From Eledone cirrhosa (taxonomy: Eukaryota; Mollusca; Cephalopoda; Octopoda; Eledonidae): a DNA stretch of 64,000 nt. Made by a program: the position numbers and the translations under genes. The notes under the pieces were generated by a model. That model ran no database searches. It worked only from the letters and a program-made list of their open reading frames with translations, and had not been told where the DNA came from. The stretch covers positions 356,523,066 to 356,587,065 of the forward strand of contig OZ024742.1 in assembly GCA_964016885.1 (NCBI GenBank), written 5' to 3'. Positions 10,707 through 21,915 of the stretch are shown here, piece by piece (the first letter of the stretch is position 1; each line of letters opens with the position of its first letter).

Positions 10707-10918
10707 TTAACCCTCTAGCATTTAAACCAGCCATATCCTGCCAGAAATCTCTCACCTCTTTCTGTACAAACTGGCAATAACTGTCCGCTCATACTGATGT
10801 TAAGGTTTTGTTCTCAAAATAAATAATATCAAAATCTTGTAGATTTAATATTATGTGAGATAAAGCCTTTACTGTGAAAATATAGTAAATATAGAGTAAT
10901 GTAAATGCTAAAGGGTTC
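10707..10918 (+). mobile_element. piggyBac-like MITE, copy 1
   Basis: A 212-bp element starts TTAACCCTCTAGCATTTAAA and ends GTAAATGCTAAAGGGTTCA, so the termini are inverted repeats (CCCTYTAGCATTTA). The left flank is TTAA, and the right TTAA is mutated to TTCA. The interior matches the element at 18576-18804 in inverse orientation. TTAA target duplication with CCC-starting ends is typical of piggyBac superfamily elements. It has no coding capacity, so it is non-autonomous. Confidence 0.75.
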
Positions 10919-11089
10919 ACCCTCGTGATGTGTGACTGATTGTCACACTCAATGAATTGATGGTTGCTTTTGTTTGCTTGTTTTTCTTTTCTTTTCCCTT
11001 ATCTCATACTTTGATCATATATTTTTGTGCATTACACCATTATGTGAGGTTCCTAGCAATTATTAATTGTATTTATTATATGGGATTGA

Positions 11090-11317
11090 AGGCAGATGAT
11101 TGGCAGTATCGGTAGAGAGCTGGACGCCATGCTTTACAGCATAGAGTTGCGCCCTTTACTATCTGAGTTCAAATCCTGCCAAGGTTAACTTTGCCTTTCA
11201 TCCTTACGGGGTCGATAAAATAAAGTACCAGTAATGCACTGGGGTCGATTTAATCGACTTTCTCCTCCACCCAAAATTACTGGCCTTTTTCCTATAGTAG
11301 AAATTATTATAATAAAT
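11090..11317 (+). mobile_element. SINE-A copy
   Basis: Head GATTGGCAGTATCGGTAGAG, B-box-like GAGTTCAAATCC, body GGGGTCGATAAAATAAAG, then the longer 3' version with GGTCGATTTAATCGACTTTC (also in the 45205 copy). Its AT-rich tail runs straight into the CR1-like tail at 11318. Confidence 0.85.
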
Positions 11318-11428
11318 AATGAAATTATTGTGTACAGTGCTCAGGTGCACTACAAATCATCAAAGGTGCATGTATAGTACATAGAATAATGTACAAATGT
11401 CAGGAAAATGAACAATGTATGAGTCATG

Positions 11429-11433
<5 letters not shown>
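11318..11433 (-). mobile_element. CR1-like LINE 3' tail fragment
   Basis: About 115 bp of the CR1-like 3' UTR, inverted relative to the 7.6-8.8 kb copy (minus strand: ATCATGACTCATACATTG... CACCTGAGCACTGTACAC). The match breaks at ATGATATA, where an (ATA)n tract and then the R4-A LINE begin. Confidence 0.75.

Positions 11434-11474
<41 letters not shown>
11430..11474. repeat. (TAA)n tract at 5' edge of R4-A LINE
   Basis: About 14 TAA/ATA units end exactly where LINE sequence starts. A matching (AAT)n tract lies at the element's 3' end (13196-13218). This fits insertion into a TAA microsatellite. Confidence 0.9.
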
Positions 11475-11475
<1 letters not shown>

Positions 11476-13195
11476 GGGGTATGGGGTCCTGGGAGACAGA
11501 GTTGACATCAACTGGAGTATCCTTGGGAAGCGTGAAGATCAAGAGAGGTATCTTCCAGGGAGATAGCCTGTCCCCTCTGTTGTTTGTCCTTGCCCTGATG
11601 CCCTTGACCATTATGCTGCGAAAAGTGAGAGCAGGATACAAGTTGGGAAGGGGAGAGCTTACCATCAATCACCTCCTCTTCATGGACGATCTTAAGCTCT
11701 TCGGGAAAAGTGAGAAGGAGTTGGATGTGCTTGTTGACACTGTCCGTATTTTCAGCAGTGATATATGTATGCAGTTTGGTATTGGTAAATGTGGAGTCAT
11801 TGTGATGAGGAGGGGTAGGTTGAGCAGAAGTAACGGGATCCAGATACCAACAGGTGAGATGATAAAGGAAATTGACTCTGAGGAAGGATACAAGTATTTG
11901 GGCGTTCTGGAGGCTGATGGCATAAAGAACAAAAAAATGAAGGAATTGTTAAGAACTGAATACATTCGGAGAGTAAGGAGCGTATTGAAGTCACATCTGA
12001 ACAGCAGAAATGCCATAAGCGCAGTAAATTCCCGAGCTGTGTCTATTATTAGGTACAGTGCGGGAATTCTGAGATGGAATGTTGCTGAACAAAAAGAAAT
12101 GGATAGGAAGACTAGGAAGCTATTGACTATCTACAACATGTTCCACAAGAGGAGTGATGTCGATAGACTCTACCTAAGGAGATCTGAGGGTGGAAGAGGT
12201 CTTATCAGCATAGAGGACTGTGTTCAGATGGAGAAAAACAACCTATACAAATACGTGACCTATAGTAAGGAGCCAATGCTCAGAGCTGTACTGAAGGAGG
12301 GGACAGTAGGCCAGGGGATATCCAAGGAGGAAATAACATCAAGGAGGAAGAGCAGCCTTAAGGGAAAATCCCTTCATAGTACCTTCTTTGAGAAAACTGA
12401 ATTTAGAGATCCACAGACATGGAACTGGTTGAGAAGAGGAGACCTCAAAAAGGCTACAGAAGGAATGCTAATGGCTGCGCAGGAGCAGGCCCTCAAAACG
12501 AAGTGGTTGAAGCACCATATCTACAAGGAGGAGGCTAGCCCACTGTGCAGGATCTGTGGAGAGAGAGAGGAGACTGTGGCTCACATTGTGTCCGAGTGTA
12601 AACACCTAGCCCAGACCCACTATAAGGGCTGGAGACACGATGTGATGGGCAGGGTGATCCACTGGCACCTGTGCAAAGTAAACAATCTACCACATTCTGA
12701 GAAATGGTATGAGCATAGGCCAGAGGCGGTGATGGAGAACAGTCAGGTGAAGGTGCTGTGGGATTTTAGGATACAGACGGACAAAAAACTGGAACACAAT
12801 AGACCTGACCTGGTGGTTGTGGACAAAGAAAAAAGATCGTGCCTGATTGTGGATGTGGCCTGCCCGTTCGACACGAGAGTGCAAGAGAAGGAGAGGGAGA
12901 AAATTAACCGATACCAGGACCTAAAGTGGGAGGTGAAAAGGATTTGGAACTGCCATGAAGTCAAAGTGATCCCGATTGTCATAGGCGCACTGGGGACTAT
13001 CTCCAAAGGTTTCCAGGGATGGTTAAAGAAAATCGGCCCCTTCACGCTTTTTGGAACGCTTCAAAAGGCATGCTTGCTTGGAACGGCAAGAACCCTCCGA
13101 TACGTCCTGAATATCTGAGGCTGCAGGTAGTGGCTTGATATTCAATCCAACGGACTTTCCAGTTAACCAACATCAATGACTGAGATTCAAGGAAT
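11475..13195 (+). mobile_element. R4/Dong-like LINE (family R4-A), 5'-truncated
   Basis: The element starts within the RT domain and ends after a ~75-bp 3' UTR. It lies between (TAA)n tracts on both sides. The downstream tract is also the (ATT)n tail of the minus-strand CR1-like element, so this LINE appears to have landed in that tail. Elements with a C-terminal restriction-like endonuclease (R2, R4, Dong, NeSL groups) are often target-specific, and Dong of Bombyx is known to use TAA repeats. Confidence 0.8.
11481..13118 (+). CDS. R4/Dong-like polyprotein, C-terminal 545 codons open
   Basis: The truncated frame is open to its natural stop. In order: RT motif IKRGIFQGDSLSPLLF (about residues 19-35), catalytic FMDD (67-70), thumb motif YKYLGVLEADG (137-147), a CCHC zinc motif C356-x2-C359-x8-H368-x4-C373, and a PD-(D/E)XK-type nuclease with RPD at 441-443 and a following acidic residue (D458 in LIVDVACPFD). 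The apparent ATG is internal to the parent protein, whose N-terminus is lost, so the product cannot be a complete transposition protein. Absence of stops over 1.6 kb suggests recent insertion. The decayed copy at 24.5-28.0 kb is the same family. Confidence 0.8.
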   Translation: MGSWETELTSTGVSLGSVKIKRGIFQGDSLSPLLFVLALMPLTIMLRKVRAGYKLGRGELTINHLLFMDDLKLFGKSEKELDVLVDTVRIFSSDICMQFGIGKCGVIVMRRGRLSRSNGIQIPTGEMIKEIDSEEGYKYLGVLEADGIKNKKMKELLRTEYIRRVRSVLKSHLNSRNAISAVNSRAVSIIRYSAGILRWNVAEQKEMDRKTRKLLTIYNMFHKRSDVDRLYLRRSEGGRGLISIEDCVQMEKNNLYKYVTYSKEPMLRAVLKEGTVGQGISKEEITSRRKSSLKGKSLHSTFFEKTEFRDPQTWNWLRRGDLKKATEGMLMAAQEQALKTKWLKHHIYKEEASPLCRICGEREETVAHIVSECKHLAQTHYKGWRHDVMGRVIHWHLCKVNNLPHSEKWYEHRPEAVMENSQVKVLWDFRIQTDKKLEHNRPDLVVVDKEKRSCLIVDVACPFDTRVQEKEREKINRYQDLKWEVKRIWNCHEVKVIPIVIGALGTISKGFQGWLKKIGPFTLFGTLQKACLLGTARTLRYVLNI

Positions 13196-13525
13196 AACAA
13201 TAACAATAATAATAATAATGAAATATTGTGTACAGTGCCCAGGTGCACCACAACTCATCAAAAAGTGTATGTACAGTACATAGGGCAATGCACAAACATC
13301 AGGAAAATGAACAGTGCACAAGTCATGATACACACAAGTGTGCATGTGTATGGAAGGGCTACATCAGGTGTAGTTTTGGCATATTTCGGGAAGCATAAGT
13401 GTCTTAAAGGATGCAGTGTCTCGGCAGCTAACAACTAACGCAGGCAGTTTGTTCCATGCTTCAGCAACTCTGAGCGTGAAAAAATGTCTACGAAAGTCAT
13501 GGGAGCTGTGCTGTTTTCTGATTCA

Positions 13526-16130
13526 TTAGGCATGTCCACGTGTGTTAGACACATCGAGATCAAAAAGGTGCTCAGGGTTGTAATTGGTGAGATGGTTAAT
13601 AACTTTGTGGGTATTTACCAAGTCCATTGCCAGACGTCGGAGCTTCAATAAATCCATGCCCAGGGAAGCAAGGCGTTCAGAGTATGGTAGGTGTCTGATG
13701 AAGGCTATGCACTTGGTTGCACGTCTCTGAACAGTTTCCAGGAGGTCAATGTTCTGAGCAAGATAGGGGGTCCAGACTGATGATGCGAATTCCAAGTGTG
13801 GTCGTACCATAGCTGTATACAGTTTTAAATAGATGTCTGGAGAGCGGCTAACAAAGGTCTTGCTGAGTGATGCCAAGACACCCTCGGCCTTCTTGACAAT
13901 CTTAGAGACATGCTTTGTCCAATGTAAATCGCTGCTGACAGTAATGCCCAGGTCACGTTCACAAGAGGACTTCTTGATATCAGTGTTGTGGAGGGAGTAT
14001 GTGGACGCTGGATTTTTCCTCCCAAAATGCATGGTGGTACACTTGTCCACAGCCAGCTTCAGTTGCCAGTCTGTGATCCATTGCTGCATTGTGTCCAGGT
14101 CCGATTGTAGGAAAGAGTTGTAGATTTCAGGATCAGTCCTTTTGATTTCAAGGTACAGCTTGATGTCATCTGTATATTTCAGTACCGTGGCATTCTGTAA
14201 GTTGGCATCTATGTCATTAATATATGCCACAAACAAAAGGGGACCAAGAGCAGATCCTTGTGGTACACCAGATGACATCTCATATGGTGAAGAATGCTGT
14301 CCTAGAACCGTGACTACTTCTTTTCAACTGAGAATGAAGGATTTCAACCAGTCGAAAAGATCATCCCTCACACCCATTGCAGAGAGTTTTGCCATAAGTC
14401 TTTTGTGTGGCACAGAATTAAAAGCCTTAGCAAAGTCAAGGTAAACAACATCCACCCATGAGCCGCTGTCAGTGATCCGGGTGATGTCTTCAAGGAACTC
14501 GGTAAGCTGATCACAGCAGCTGGAGTTAGGGATAAATCCAAACTGTGAGGGCCGGATGAAGCTGTGAGAGCTCCAGAAGTTCCAAAGTGTTTCTCTGACA
14601 CAGGATTCAATCAGTTTGGCCATACAGCTAGTAAGACTGACTGGACGATAGTTGACAGGTGACATGCGGTTGCCCTTTTTGAACAGGGGAATGACACTGG
14701 CAGTTTTCCACTGCTCCGGAGTAGCACCATTGTTGAGACAGTATTGAAAGAAGAAAGAAAGCTGGCGCAAAAGGAAATACCCCCCACGCTTGAGAAGAAG
14801 GTATGTAACACCATCAAGACCAGGGGAGGCATAGTTGCGCTTATTCTTAAGGTAACGTCGCAACATTGCAGGTGTAAATTCCATAGTTGTTATAGAATTT
14901 GATGTTAGAGATGGTGGAGATGGTACATTCTGGTTTTCAACAGTAAAAATACTTGCATAGCACTCAGCAATGAGTTCTGCGCATTCTTTGGGATAGTCAG
15001 TGATCTGGCTTGTGTGGGGATTGCGAAGAGGACCAACTGGAGAGTGAGGTCTCTGCTTTGAATGAACATATTTCCAGAACGCCTTACTGTCAGGATTGGT
15101 TGCTATGCACTGTTCAAATTCAAACACTGCCTTCTTTGTCACTTGCTTGAGATGGTTAAAAGATTTATTCCGCTTCTTTCTGTTGGCATCTGATTTATGC
15201 AGTTTATATTCCCGTTCAGCGTTCCGACGTTCTTTCCTGGCAAGTCGGACCGCTGAAATTTCCCAAATTGCACTTTTGGGGTGGGTTCTTTTTCTGCTTA
15301 CGTGGCACCGATGCTGCACACGCTATCCATATTGAGTCCAGGATGCTCTGGAGTATAGTGTTCACATCTCCAGAGTTATACATCTCATGCCAGTTTGGGC
15401 GCTGTAGCTCAGTGCAATACAAGTTCCAATCTGCTTTCTTCCAATCAAAGCAAGCAGATTGGAAATGGCTCTGGTTTTTGTTGCCGCCCTCAAGTGCCAG
15501 ATTGGCAATGATCATAGCATGATCAGAGTCGCCTAGAGGTTCCTCAGTAGTACAACTGATAACCACTTCAGGAGTAGTGGTGAAGATCAGGTCCAAATTG
15601 TTGTCACCTCTTGTTTGAGAGGTGACTACTTGTGACCAGTTTGAGTCCAGCACTAGTTCAAGGAAATCGTTTGCACCTTGTGGCCAACGAAAGGTTTCCC
15701 AATCGATCTCAGGATGATTGAAGTCACCTGCAATAAACACATAAGTGGCTGTTTTCTTGGCAGCGACTCTCAGGATATCGCAAAGCTGTGTGTCCTGATG
15801 GTAGTTTGGGGGGCGATAAACAACACCAAGCAGAAGTGTTGACATGGTCATACGTATGTCACAGAAAAAAACTTCTTCCTGTGATTCGTTCAAATCAACG
15901 CAAGGAATTACCGAAAGGTTTGAACGAACGTAGACCATCACACCACCACCACGGCGATTAATGCGGTCCTTGCGGAAAAGGTTGTACCCAGTAATGCTGA
16001 AAACTCCATCACAGAGTAAGGAATGTGCCCATGTTTCCGTGACTGTGATGAAGTCAGGGTCGATGCTTCTGACGTAGGTTTCAAACAGATGTATCGTGTT
16101 GCATAAACTGCGAGCATTTAAGGACAACAA
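13526..16130 (-). pseudogene. CR1-like ORF2: AP endonuclease and reverse transcriptase
   Basis: The frame 16130-15216 holds an apurinic-type endonuclease: LNARSLCN near the start, TETW, AGDFNHPEIDW and a final GDSDHAM. After a frameshift between about 15216 and 15319, the frame to 14324 carries RT motifs PVNYRPVSLTS and VYLDFAKAFNSVPH. A single in-frame TGA near 14321 separates it from the frame to 13526, with SSGVPQGSALGPLLF and the catalytic motif as YTDD (codons about 14176-14165). A TAA ends it early at about 13524, where the 7.6-kb relative reads on for ~60 more residues. Three lesions in 2.7 kb mean it is dead but fairly young. Confidence 0.85.
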
Positions 16131-16350
16131 TTTGTACCCTGCTCGCAGTTTATGATGGTGTGTAGAGGGTGGCAGGTTGTTCTGGCCTAGTTTCCCAGAG
16201 CTATAGCAGTTTTCTCATTGCCAGCCACTGTGGGCAGATCACACTCAGACCAGCTGGCATCTCTCTTCCACGTTTCACCAGCCTTAACAAACCTCCAGAT
16301 CTGCCCATCATCACGCAGACTAAAACTTTCATGTTGTGCTGAGTTCCGAT

Positions 16351-17466
16351 TCAAGGAAGCTGCAGCACGGAGCTTTGGACGTACATGGGGTGGTAGGCCT
16401 GGGCGTGTTCGGAAGGTAATCCGTTTTCACGCCCAGCTTTAACAGAGGCCAGATGGTATGAGATTGCCTCATCGGGGTCCGAAAAAGACAGCCTGATGAG
16501 TCTGGGTTTTGGACCAGGTCGACCAAGGCGGGGAGCACCCTTTGGGGGAACACAGCCTAGGTCTTTGGCTGAGCTGGCAGCAAATGCCTGAAGATCAGCC
16601 TTGTCCTCCGGTACCCCAATGGCAATTACTTCATGGGTAGCAGATTCCGCAGTCTTTTCAGTGTGGCCAGATACGGCAAGAGGTACAGGGAGATTTTTTA
16701 GCAGGGCATTCCGATAAGACCCCTCATTGTGGGGTCCTTCCCGAATGCTTGCCTTTATTCCTGTTACTTCCCTTCTTAAAGCAGAAATCATTAGTTGCAA
16801 TTCTGCAAAGTCAGTACTGGTCGGTTGTTGTTGTTGTTGTTGTTGTTGTTGTTGCTGCTGTTGCTGCTGTTGTTGTTGTTGTTGTTGGTGGCGATGATGA
16901 TGTTCCTCCACGGGAATGGTAGGGGAAGACACAGTCACCAGTTGTTGGTATCGAGATGTACTGGGGGCGGAAGACATGGGTTGTTGTTGTTTCTGATGTT
17001 CTTCCACAGGAATAGCAGCAGAAGCTAGTGTCATTGGTTTTTGTCGTTGTTCAGTAACAATGGTAGAGGAAGATACAGTAATCGGTTTTTGTTGTAGTTG
17101 TTGTTGTTTTTCAATAACATTAGTGGAGGCAGGCACACAGGCCAGGCACTGAAAGGACCAGGATTTTAGCTGGACCATCTCCCATATTCCATCCATCATA
17201 GCATTATGATGTCTCTTTTTTGGGCCTGGGATCCTCCGGAAGCCTGTGGCGCATTGAAGGCAGACAGAGATGTGACAGGTTCCACATTCGACCCAGCGAT
17301 TACGGAACGAGTTTTCGGGTTCCGTACAAATATGGCAGGTGTGATTTTCTGGGCAATGTTCTATTTTGGAACATCGACCAGTTTTGTCACATACTTCATC
17401 GATGGATATCACCATGGCAATTTTGTTATTTCTACCCATCCGTAGAAAAACACAGAATGTAAACAA
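16351..17466 (-). CDS. CR1-like ORF1 with PHD-like zinc finger and polyglutamine
   Basis: An open frame of 371 codons. The N-terminal 45-110 has paired Cys/His residues (C44, C47, C61, C64, C69, C72, C107, C110 approximately) spaced like a PHD/ZZ-type zinc finger, as in several CR1 ORF1 proteins. Residues about 110-215 are Gln-rich and end in a run of roughly 26 Gln (a mix of CAA and CAG codons, DNA 16826-16893). The C-terminal part is a folded-looking segment with GPKPRLIRLSFSDPDEA, perhaps RRM-like. Its expected role is RNA binding or chaperoning in the retrotransposition particle. The start is uncertain: Met10 or Met18 are alternatives. No stop breaks it. Confidence 0.7.
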   Translation of the reverse strand: MFTFCVFLRMGRNNKIAMVISIDEVCDKTGRCSKIEHCPENHTCHICTEPENSFRNRWVECGTCHISVCLQCATGFRRIPGPKKRHHNAMMDGIWEMVQLKSWSFQCLACVPASTNVIEKQQQLQQKPITVSSSTIVTEQRQKPMTLASAAIPVEEHQKQQQPMSSAPSTSRYQQLVTVSSPTIPVEEHHHRHQQQQQQQQQQQQQQQQQQQQQPTSTDFAELQLMISALRREVTGIKASIREGPHNEGSYRNALLKNLPVPLAVSGHTEKTAESATHEVIAIGVPEDKADLQAFAASSAKDLGCVPPKGAPRLGRPGPKPRLIRLSFSDPDEAISYHLASVKAGRENGLPSEHAQAYHPMYVQSSVLQLP

Positions 17467-18575
17467 TATAGGTTTAGCGCACTTGATTACGATAGAAATA
17501 AAATGTCTGTTTTTGTTTTGTTTTTTTTGTGTATTTTGTTTCCGTTTTCCTAACTATGTGTGTGTACAGAAGAGTCTGTGCATGTAAACAAATAAATATG
17601 CTGCGTAAGTTAAATGAAACGTACTGTAGAAGGCAACAGTTTATTAACAGCGAAATAACGTTTTTTTTTGTTGTTTTTTCCTGATACAGCTTCTTTATAA
17701 TAAACTTTCAATAATATTTTTCAAATTATTAACTTTCAGCTGCTAGTATATATATATATAATTAACAGGTGTATGTGGGTTAGAAGTGAAGTCAATGTTC
17801 AGAGATATTTTACCAATGTACGTAAGATTGGCCGGTATAGTGTCTCACACGAAATAGTGTGGTTTCTTTTCACGTGATTGTATATGCATATGGTATATAT
17901 CTGTATATAAATCTGTGTGTATATTGTTGTTTATATGTTTTGTAGAGTACTTACTGCGATCCCTAAGGGATGTAGTGATTTGTTTTTGTTTTCTTTTCCC
18001 CCGTCCATGTCCACACGTGGTTTGTTGGCGAAAATCAAGTCAAATTAAATATACTTCGTTAAAATAATTCTATGTTGAAGCTGGTACTAGTTGTCAGGGA
18101 ACAGTCAGAGTAATTGTAATAATGAATATTGTAATCCATCTGACATGTGTTTAAAGGGCAGTTTTGGGTGAAAATGTTATATTTTATTTGGTCAAGACGT
18201 GGTCAAGCGACCTTCCTTGTCCCCATCTTGGATCATATTATTATGATTATTATTCAAATATGCCTTCTTAATTGCTACTGATTCTACTGAATTTAACAAA
18301 GATTAAACAATAAAGCTAAATTAAGAGATGCCACAGCATTTTACCAACAAATTAACATGTAATTGATTTCAAAGTCTCAGATTCTTGTTACACTTTTACC
18401 AACTTCTGCCGGCCATTAATGAATGGATATTTGGATAGACTTAATATTATTTTTATTTATTAAATTTATGTGCCACAGATTGAGGGAATTATGAAGGTCA
18501 GCTGAAATATTAAACTGACTATGAAGGACTGGTGCTAGAGCTGTAAAATATTTCATGCATTAATTTCAACTCTTC
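17467..18575. other. AT-rich flank, possible LINE 5' UTR
   Basis: Directly upstream of the CR1-like ORF1 on the minus strand. Part may be its 5' UTR, but no second copy is present to compare. It includes T-rich runs and a (TA)n stretch near 17748. No gene is recognised. Confidence 0.4.
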
Positions 18576-18804
18576 TTAAACTTTCAGCATTTACATGACT
18601 ACATATATACTATTGTATTTTTGTGGTAAAGGCTTTATCTTACATAATTATCTCACATAATTTCAAATCTATGAGATTTTGATGTTAATAATATTAAGAA
18701 CAATACCTTAACATCAGTATAAGCAGCTGGTTACAGTCAGTTTGAACAGAAAGAGGTGAGAGAATTCTGGCCGGATATGGCCGGTTTAAATGCTAAAGAG
18801 TTAA
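18576..18804 (-). mobile_element. piggyBac-like MITE, copy 2
   Basis: A 229-bp element in inverse orientation to 10707-10918. The flanks are TTAA on both sides (18576-18579 and 18801-18804). The ends read CTTTCAGCATTTA and TAAATGCTAAAGAG. The interior shares ACATCAGTATAAGC/GCTCATACTGATGT, AGAAAGAGGTGAGAGA and ATAAAGCCTTTA with copy 1. No ORF. Confidence 0.8.
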
Positions 18805-18931
18805 TAAAAACTGCATTAATTCTTTCCAGGAATTATGTTGAAAAATAAACCTCATTTGGATATTCCATGAGAGTATCTTGGTTAGCCAATGAACTTTTCA
18901 GCCAACACTCATCATCATCATCATCATCATT

Positions 18932-21876
18932 TTACGTCCGCTTTTCCCTGCTTGCAAGGGTGGGACGGGTCTTATTCAGCACAGCATCTCTACACTCGTC
19001 ACGGTCCTTCGTCATCACCACCGTGAGCTTCAATGATCTGAGGTCTGTTCTCACCACCTCCGCCCATGTTTTTCGTGGTATACCTCTACCACGTCTTCCT
19101 TTAACTGGCATTTCCTGGCACTTCTTCACCCATCGGTCATCCTCCATGCGCATCACATGTCCATACCTCCTCAGTCTCCTCTCCCGTACACTACATTCTA
19201 TCCCTCTCAGACACAGTTTCTCTCTCAACACATTTATGCTGGGTCGTTCACGCACATTTACACTGCACATCCAACGGAGCATGCTTGCCTCATTTCTCTC
19301 CAGCCGTCTCATATCCTCTGCAGTTGCTGCCCATGTCTCACTACCATGCAGCATCGCGCTCCTCACACAGGCATCATACAACCGGCCTTTCGTACGCAGG
19401 GAGAAACCCTTCTTCGTCAACAGAGGAAGCAGCTCCCTAAACTTCTTCCAACCCGTCCTTATTCTAGATACTATGGCCTCGGAACACCCTCCTCCCATGC
19501 TAATTTGATCTCCTAGGTACCGGAAGCTATCCACCACTTCTATAGCGCCCGCCTGCATTTGAAAAATGTGTCTATCAATGCGACTTCAACTGTCTAATTT
19601 CCCTGTACATCTACTGCATACATATTTTTCCCTACCTGTTAGTTTGCCTGCTATCCCGCTACATCTCTTGTGTACCCAGGATCTGCATTGTGTGCATTTT
19701 ATAGAATGTATGCCAGTTCCTTTTCTGCATATCGAACATGGCCATTTCCCTGACGGAATCAGGGTTTTGTCCTCTTTTCTACTCATCAACTCTTTTGTCT
19801 TAGCTAGATTTACTCTCAGTCCTCTTGCTTCCAACTGCTGTTTCCATAGCCAGAATTTATTCTCTAGCTCCTCTACTGATTCTGCTATAAGAACCAGATC
19901 GTCAGCATAGAGAAGTTCCCATGGACAGCCAGTCTTAAACTCCTATGTTATGGCTTGGAGGACGATAATGAACAAGACCGGGCTGAGGACCGAACACTGA
20001 TGTGCTCCTACTTGTATCTGGAATTCCTCACTAAACTCCATTCCTACACCGACTTTACTGAGAGTACCTCTGTACAAAGTTTGCACTGTCCTCACAAGCC
20101 ATTCCTCAACACCTAGCTTCCTTAGGGACCACCAGATGACAGATCGGGGTACCCTATGAAAGGCCTTCTCTAGGTCAACAAAGGCTAAGTATAGTGGCTT
20201 ATTCTTCTCTAAGAACCTCTCTTGCAATTGTCTCACCAAGAAGAGGGCATCTGTTGTACTCTTTCCAGGCACAAAACCAAACTGCATCTCATCTAGTTTG
20301 ACCCTTTCTCTAATGAGTTGTGCTAAAATCCTTTCTGCCACTTTCATAACCTGATTGATGATGCGTGCAACCAGTTTAGTGCCTACGTCCCCTGATGCCT
20401 TCAGCATCTCAGCAACTATTCCCGATGGTCCGGCAGCCTTACCATTTTTCATTTCCCTAATCCCCTCTTGGACCCTATATTCGTCAAACTGAATAGCTGG
20501 TCCCTCTGTCGGATCTACCAAGGGTAATTTCTCTCTCTCCCATTTGTTCTCCATATTCATCAGTCTCTCATAATGACATTTCCAAGCCTCCTTTTTCTGA
20601 TCATTCGTGACACTAAGTACACCGGCATCATCCCGGACACATTTATCCCCAACAACATCCTGATTTGCATTGACACACTGCCTTGCAATGTGGAACACCG
20701 CACGCCTCTGATCTTCCCGTCACAGAACATTGGCAAACCTCTTACTCTCTGCCTCCTGCGTGCTAAGTACACCTGACGTCTAGCTTCTCTCCTAGCGGCT
20801 GTATATTCTTCCCTGCTCCCACCCTTTTTCCAAGCCTTCCATGCTAGTCTTTTGTCTGTAATAGATATACTGTGCTGTTCCACCACCAGGTCACTCTCTG
20901 TCTGGTTGGAGCTCCGCTCCAGCCACAAGTTTCATCAGTAGCCTGCAGCAAGTTGTCACGTAAGAAATTCCAGTTATTATCTATGTCATACGTCTCTAAA
21001 TCGTCTTCTTTTTCGTCATATACATCTTGAAGGGCTTTCCTAAATTTGTATTTTAGTGAAAGGTCTTTTAGCTTCCAGACCTTTCTTCTCCACACCTTCC
21101 TATATGTCTCATTCCATCTCTTGCTTACTGAGATATCACTAACCACTAACCTATGCTGTGGGGTACATTCTTCCCCAAGGTATGCGTTTGGTATTAGACA
21201 CTATCTGCCTGTCCCGCTGCCTAACTAGTAAGAAGTCAATCTGGCTTATGGGCTCACCAGATTTGTAGGTTATTAGGTGATTGGCAGGTTTCTGGAAGTT
21301 TGTGTTGCAAATAGTCAATGTACCTGCATCACAAAATTCAAGAAGTCTCACTCCTTCTTCATTTCTTGAACCGTAACCGTGCCCACCATGTACCCCAGTG
21401 TAACCATCCTGGAGCTGTTCAACATGACCATTGAAGTATCCTGCTAGCATAACGATGTCTCCGACCTCTGTCATTGCGGTTGTTTGCAACAGTTGCTCAT
21501 AAAAGCAGTCTTTCTCATCTTTGCCTAGGCCTGCTTGGGGAGCATAGGCCAAGATGATTGTCAGTAGTCTCCTACCTACAACTAATCTAAGCTTAATTAT
21601 TCGATTACTAACTCGAACTACCTCTATTGTCTTATTGATCCATTTCTCAGCCAGGAAAATGCCTACTCCCCCTAACCCATCATCCTTACCTACCCGGAAT
21701 AGCTTATAGCTAAGACGTTTGCCTACGACTAGTCTCGCAGAGGCACCTCTCCATCTCACCTCTTGCACGCAGCACACATCCACCTGCCTTCTCTCCAGCA
21801 TCTCCTCTATTTCAGCAGATCTACCTCTGAGAGTGCCAACATTAAGTGTTGCAACTCTGAGATGCGACGTCTTCAT
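18932..21876 (-). pseudogene. RTE ORF2: AP endonuclease and reverse transcriptase, broken
   Basis: Frame 21876-21151 carries the endonuclease (ATLNVGTLRG, CCVQEVRWRG, VMLAGYFNGHV, where the usual D of GDFN is Y). Linker fragments occupy 21146-20560. Frame 20698-19943 carries RT motifs GFVPGKSTTDALFLVRQ, LAFVDLEKAFHRVP and QVGAHQCSVLSPVLF (usual GL/GC altered). A stop at about 19940 is followed by the catalytic YADD (codons 19909-19898). A zinc-binding insert CSICRKGTGIHSIKCTQC...C follows at 19834-19586, and then VDSFRYLGDQISMGGG and the C-terminal domain (19558-18932). Several stops and frameshifts plus the altered endonuclease residue make this copy inactive. Confidence 0.85.
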
Positions 21877-21915
21877 ATTTTGTTGTCGTTCCTATTTGTT
21901 GCTGTGCTGATAAGC

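Larger units (their letters stand above)
13196..17466 (-). mobile_element. CR1-like LINE, nearly full length
   Basis: On the minus strand: ORF1 (17466-16351), ORF2 (about 16130-13430), a 3' UTR ending near 13215 and an (ATT)n tail at 13196-13218. The 3' UTR is shared with the copies at 7.6-8.8 kb and 11.3 kb. The 5' UTR may extend beyond 17466; I see no clear boundary. The tail is abutted by the plus-strand R4-A LINE. Confidence 0.85.
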
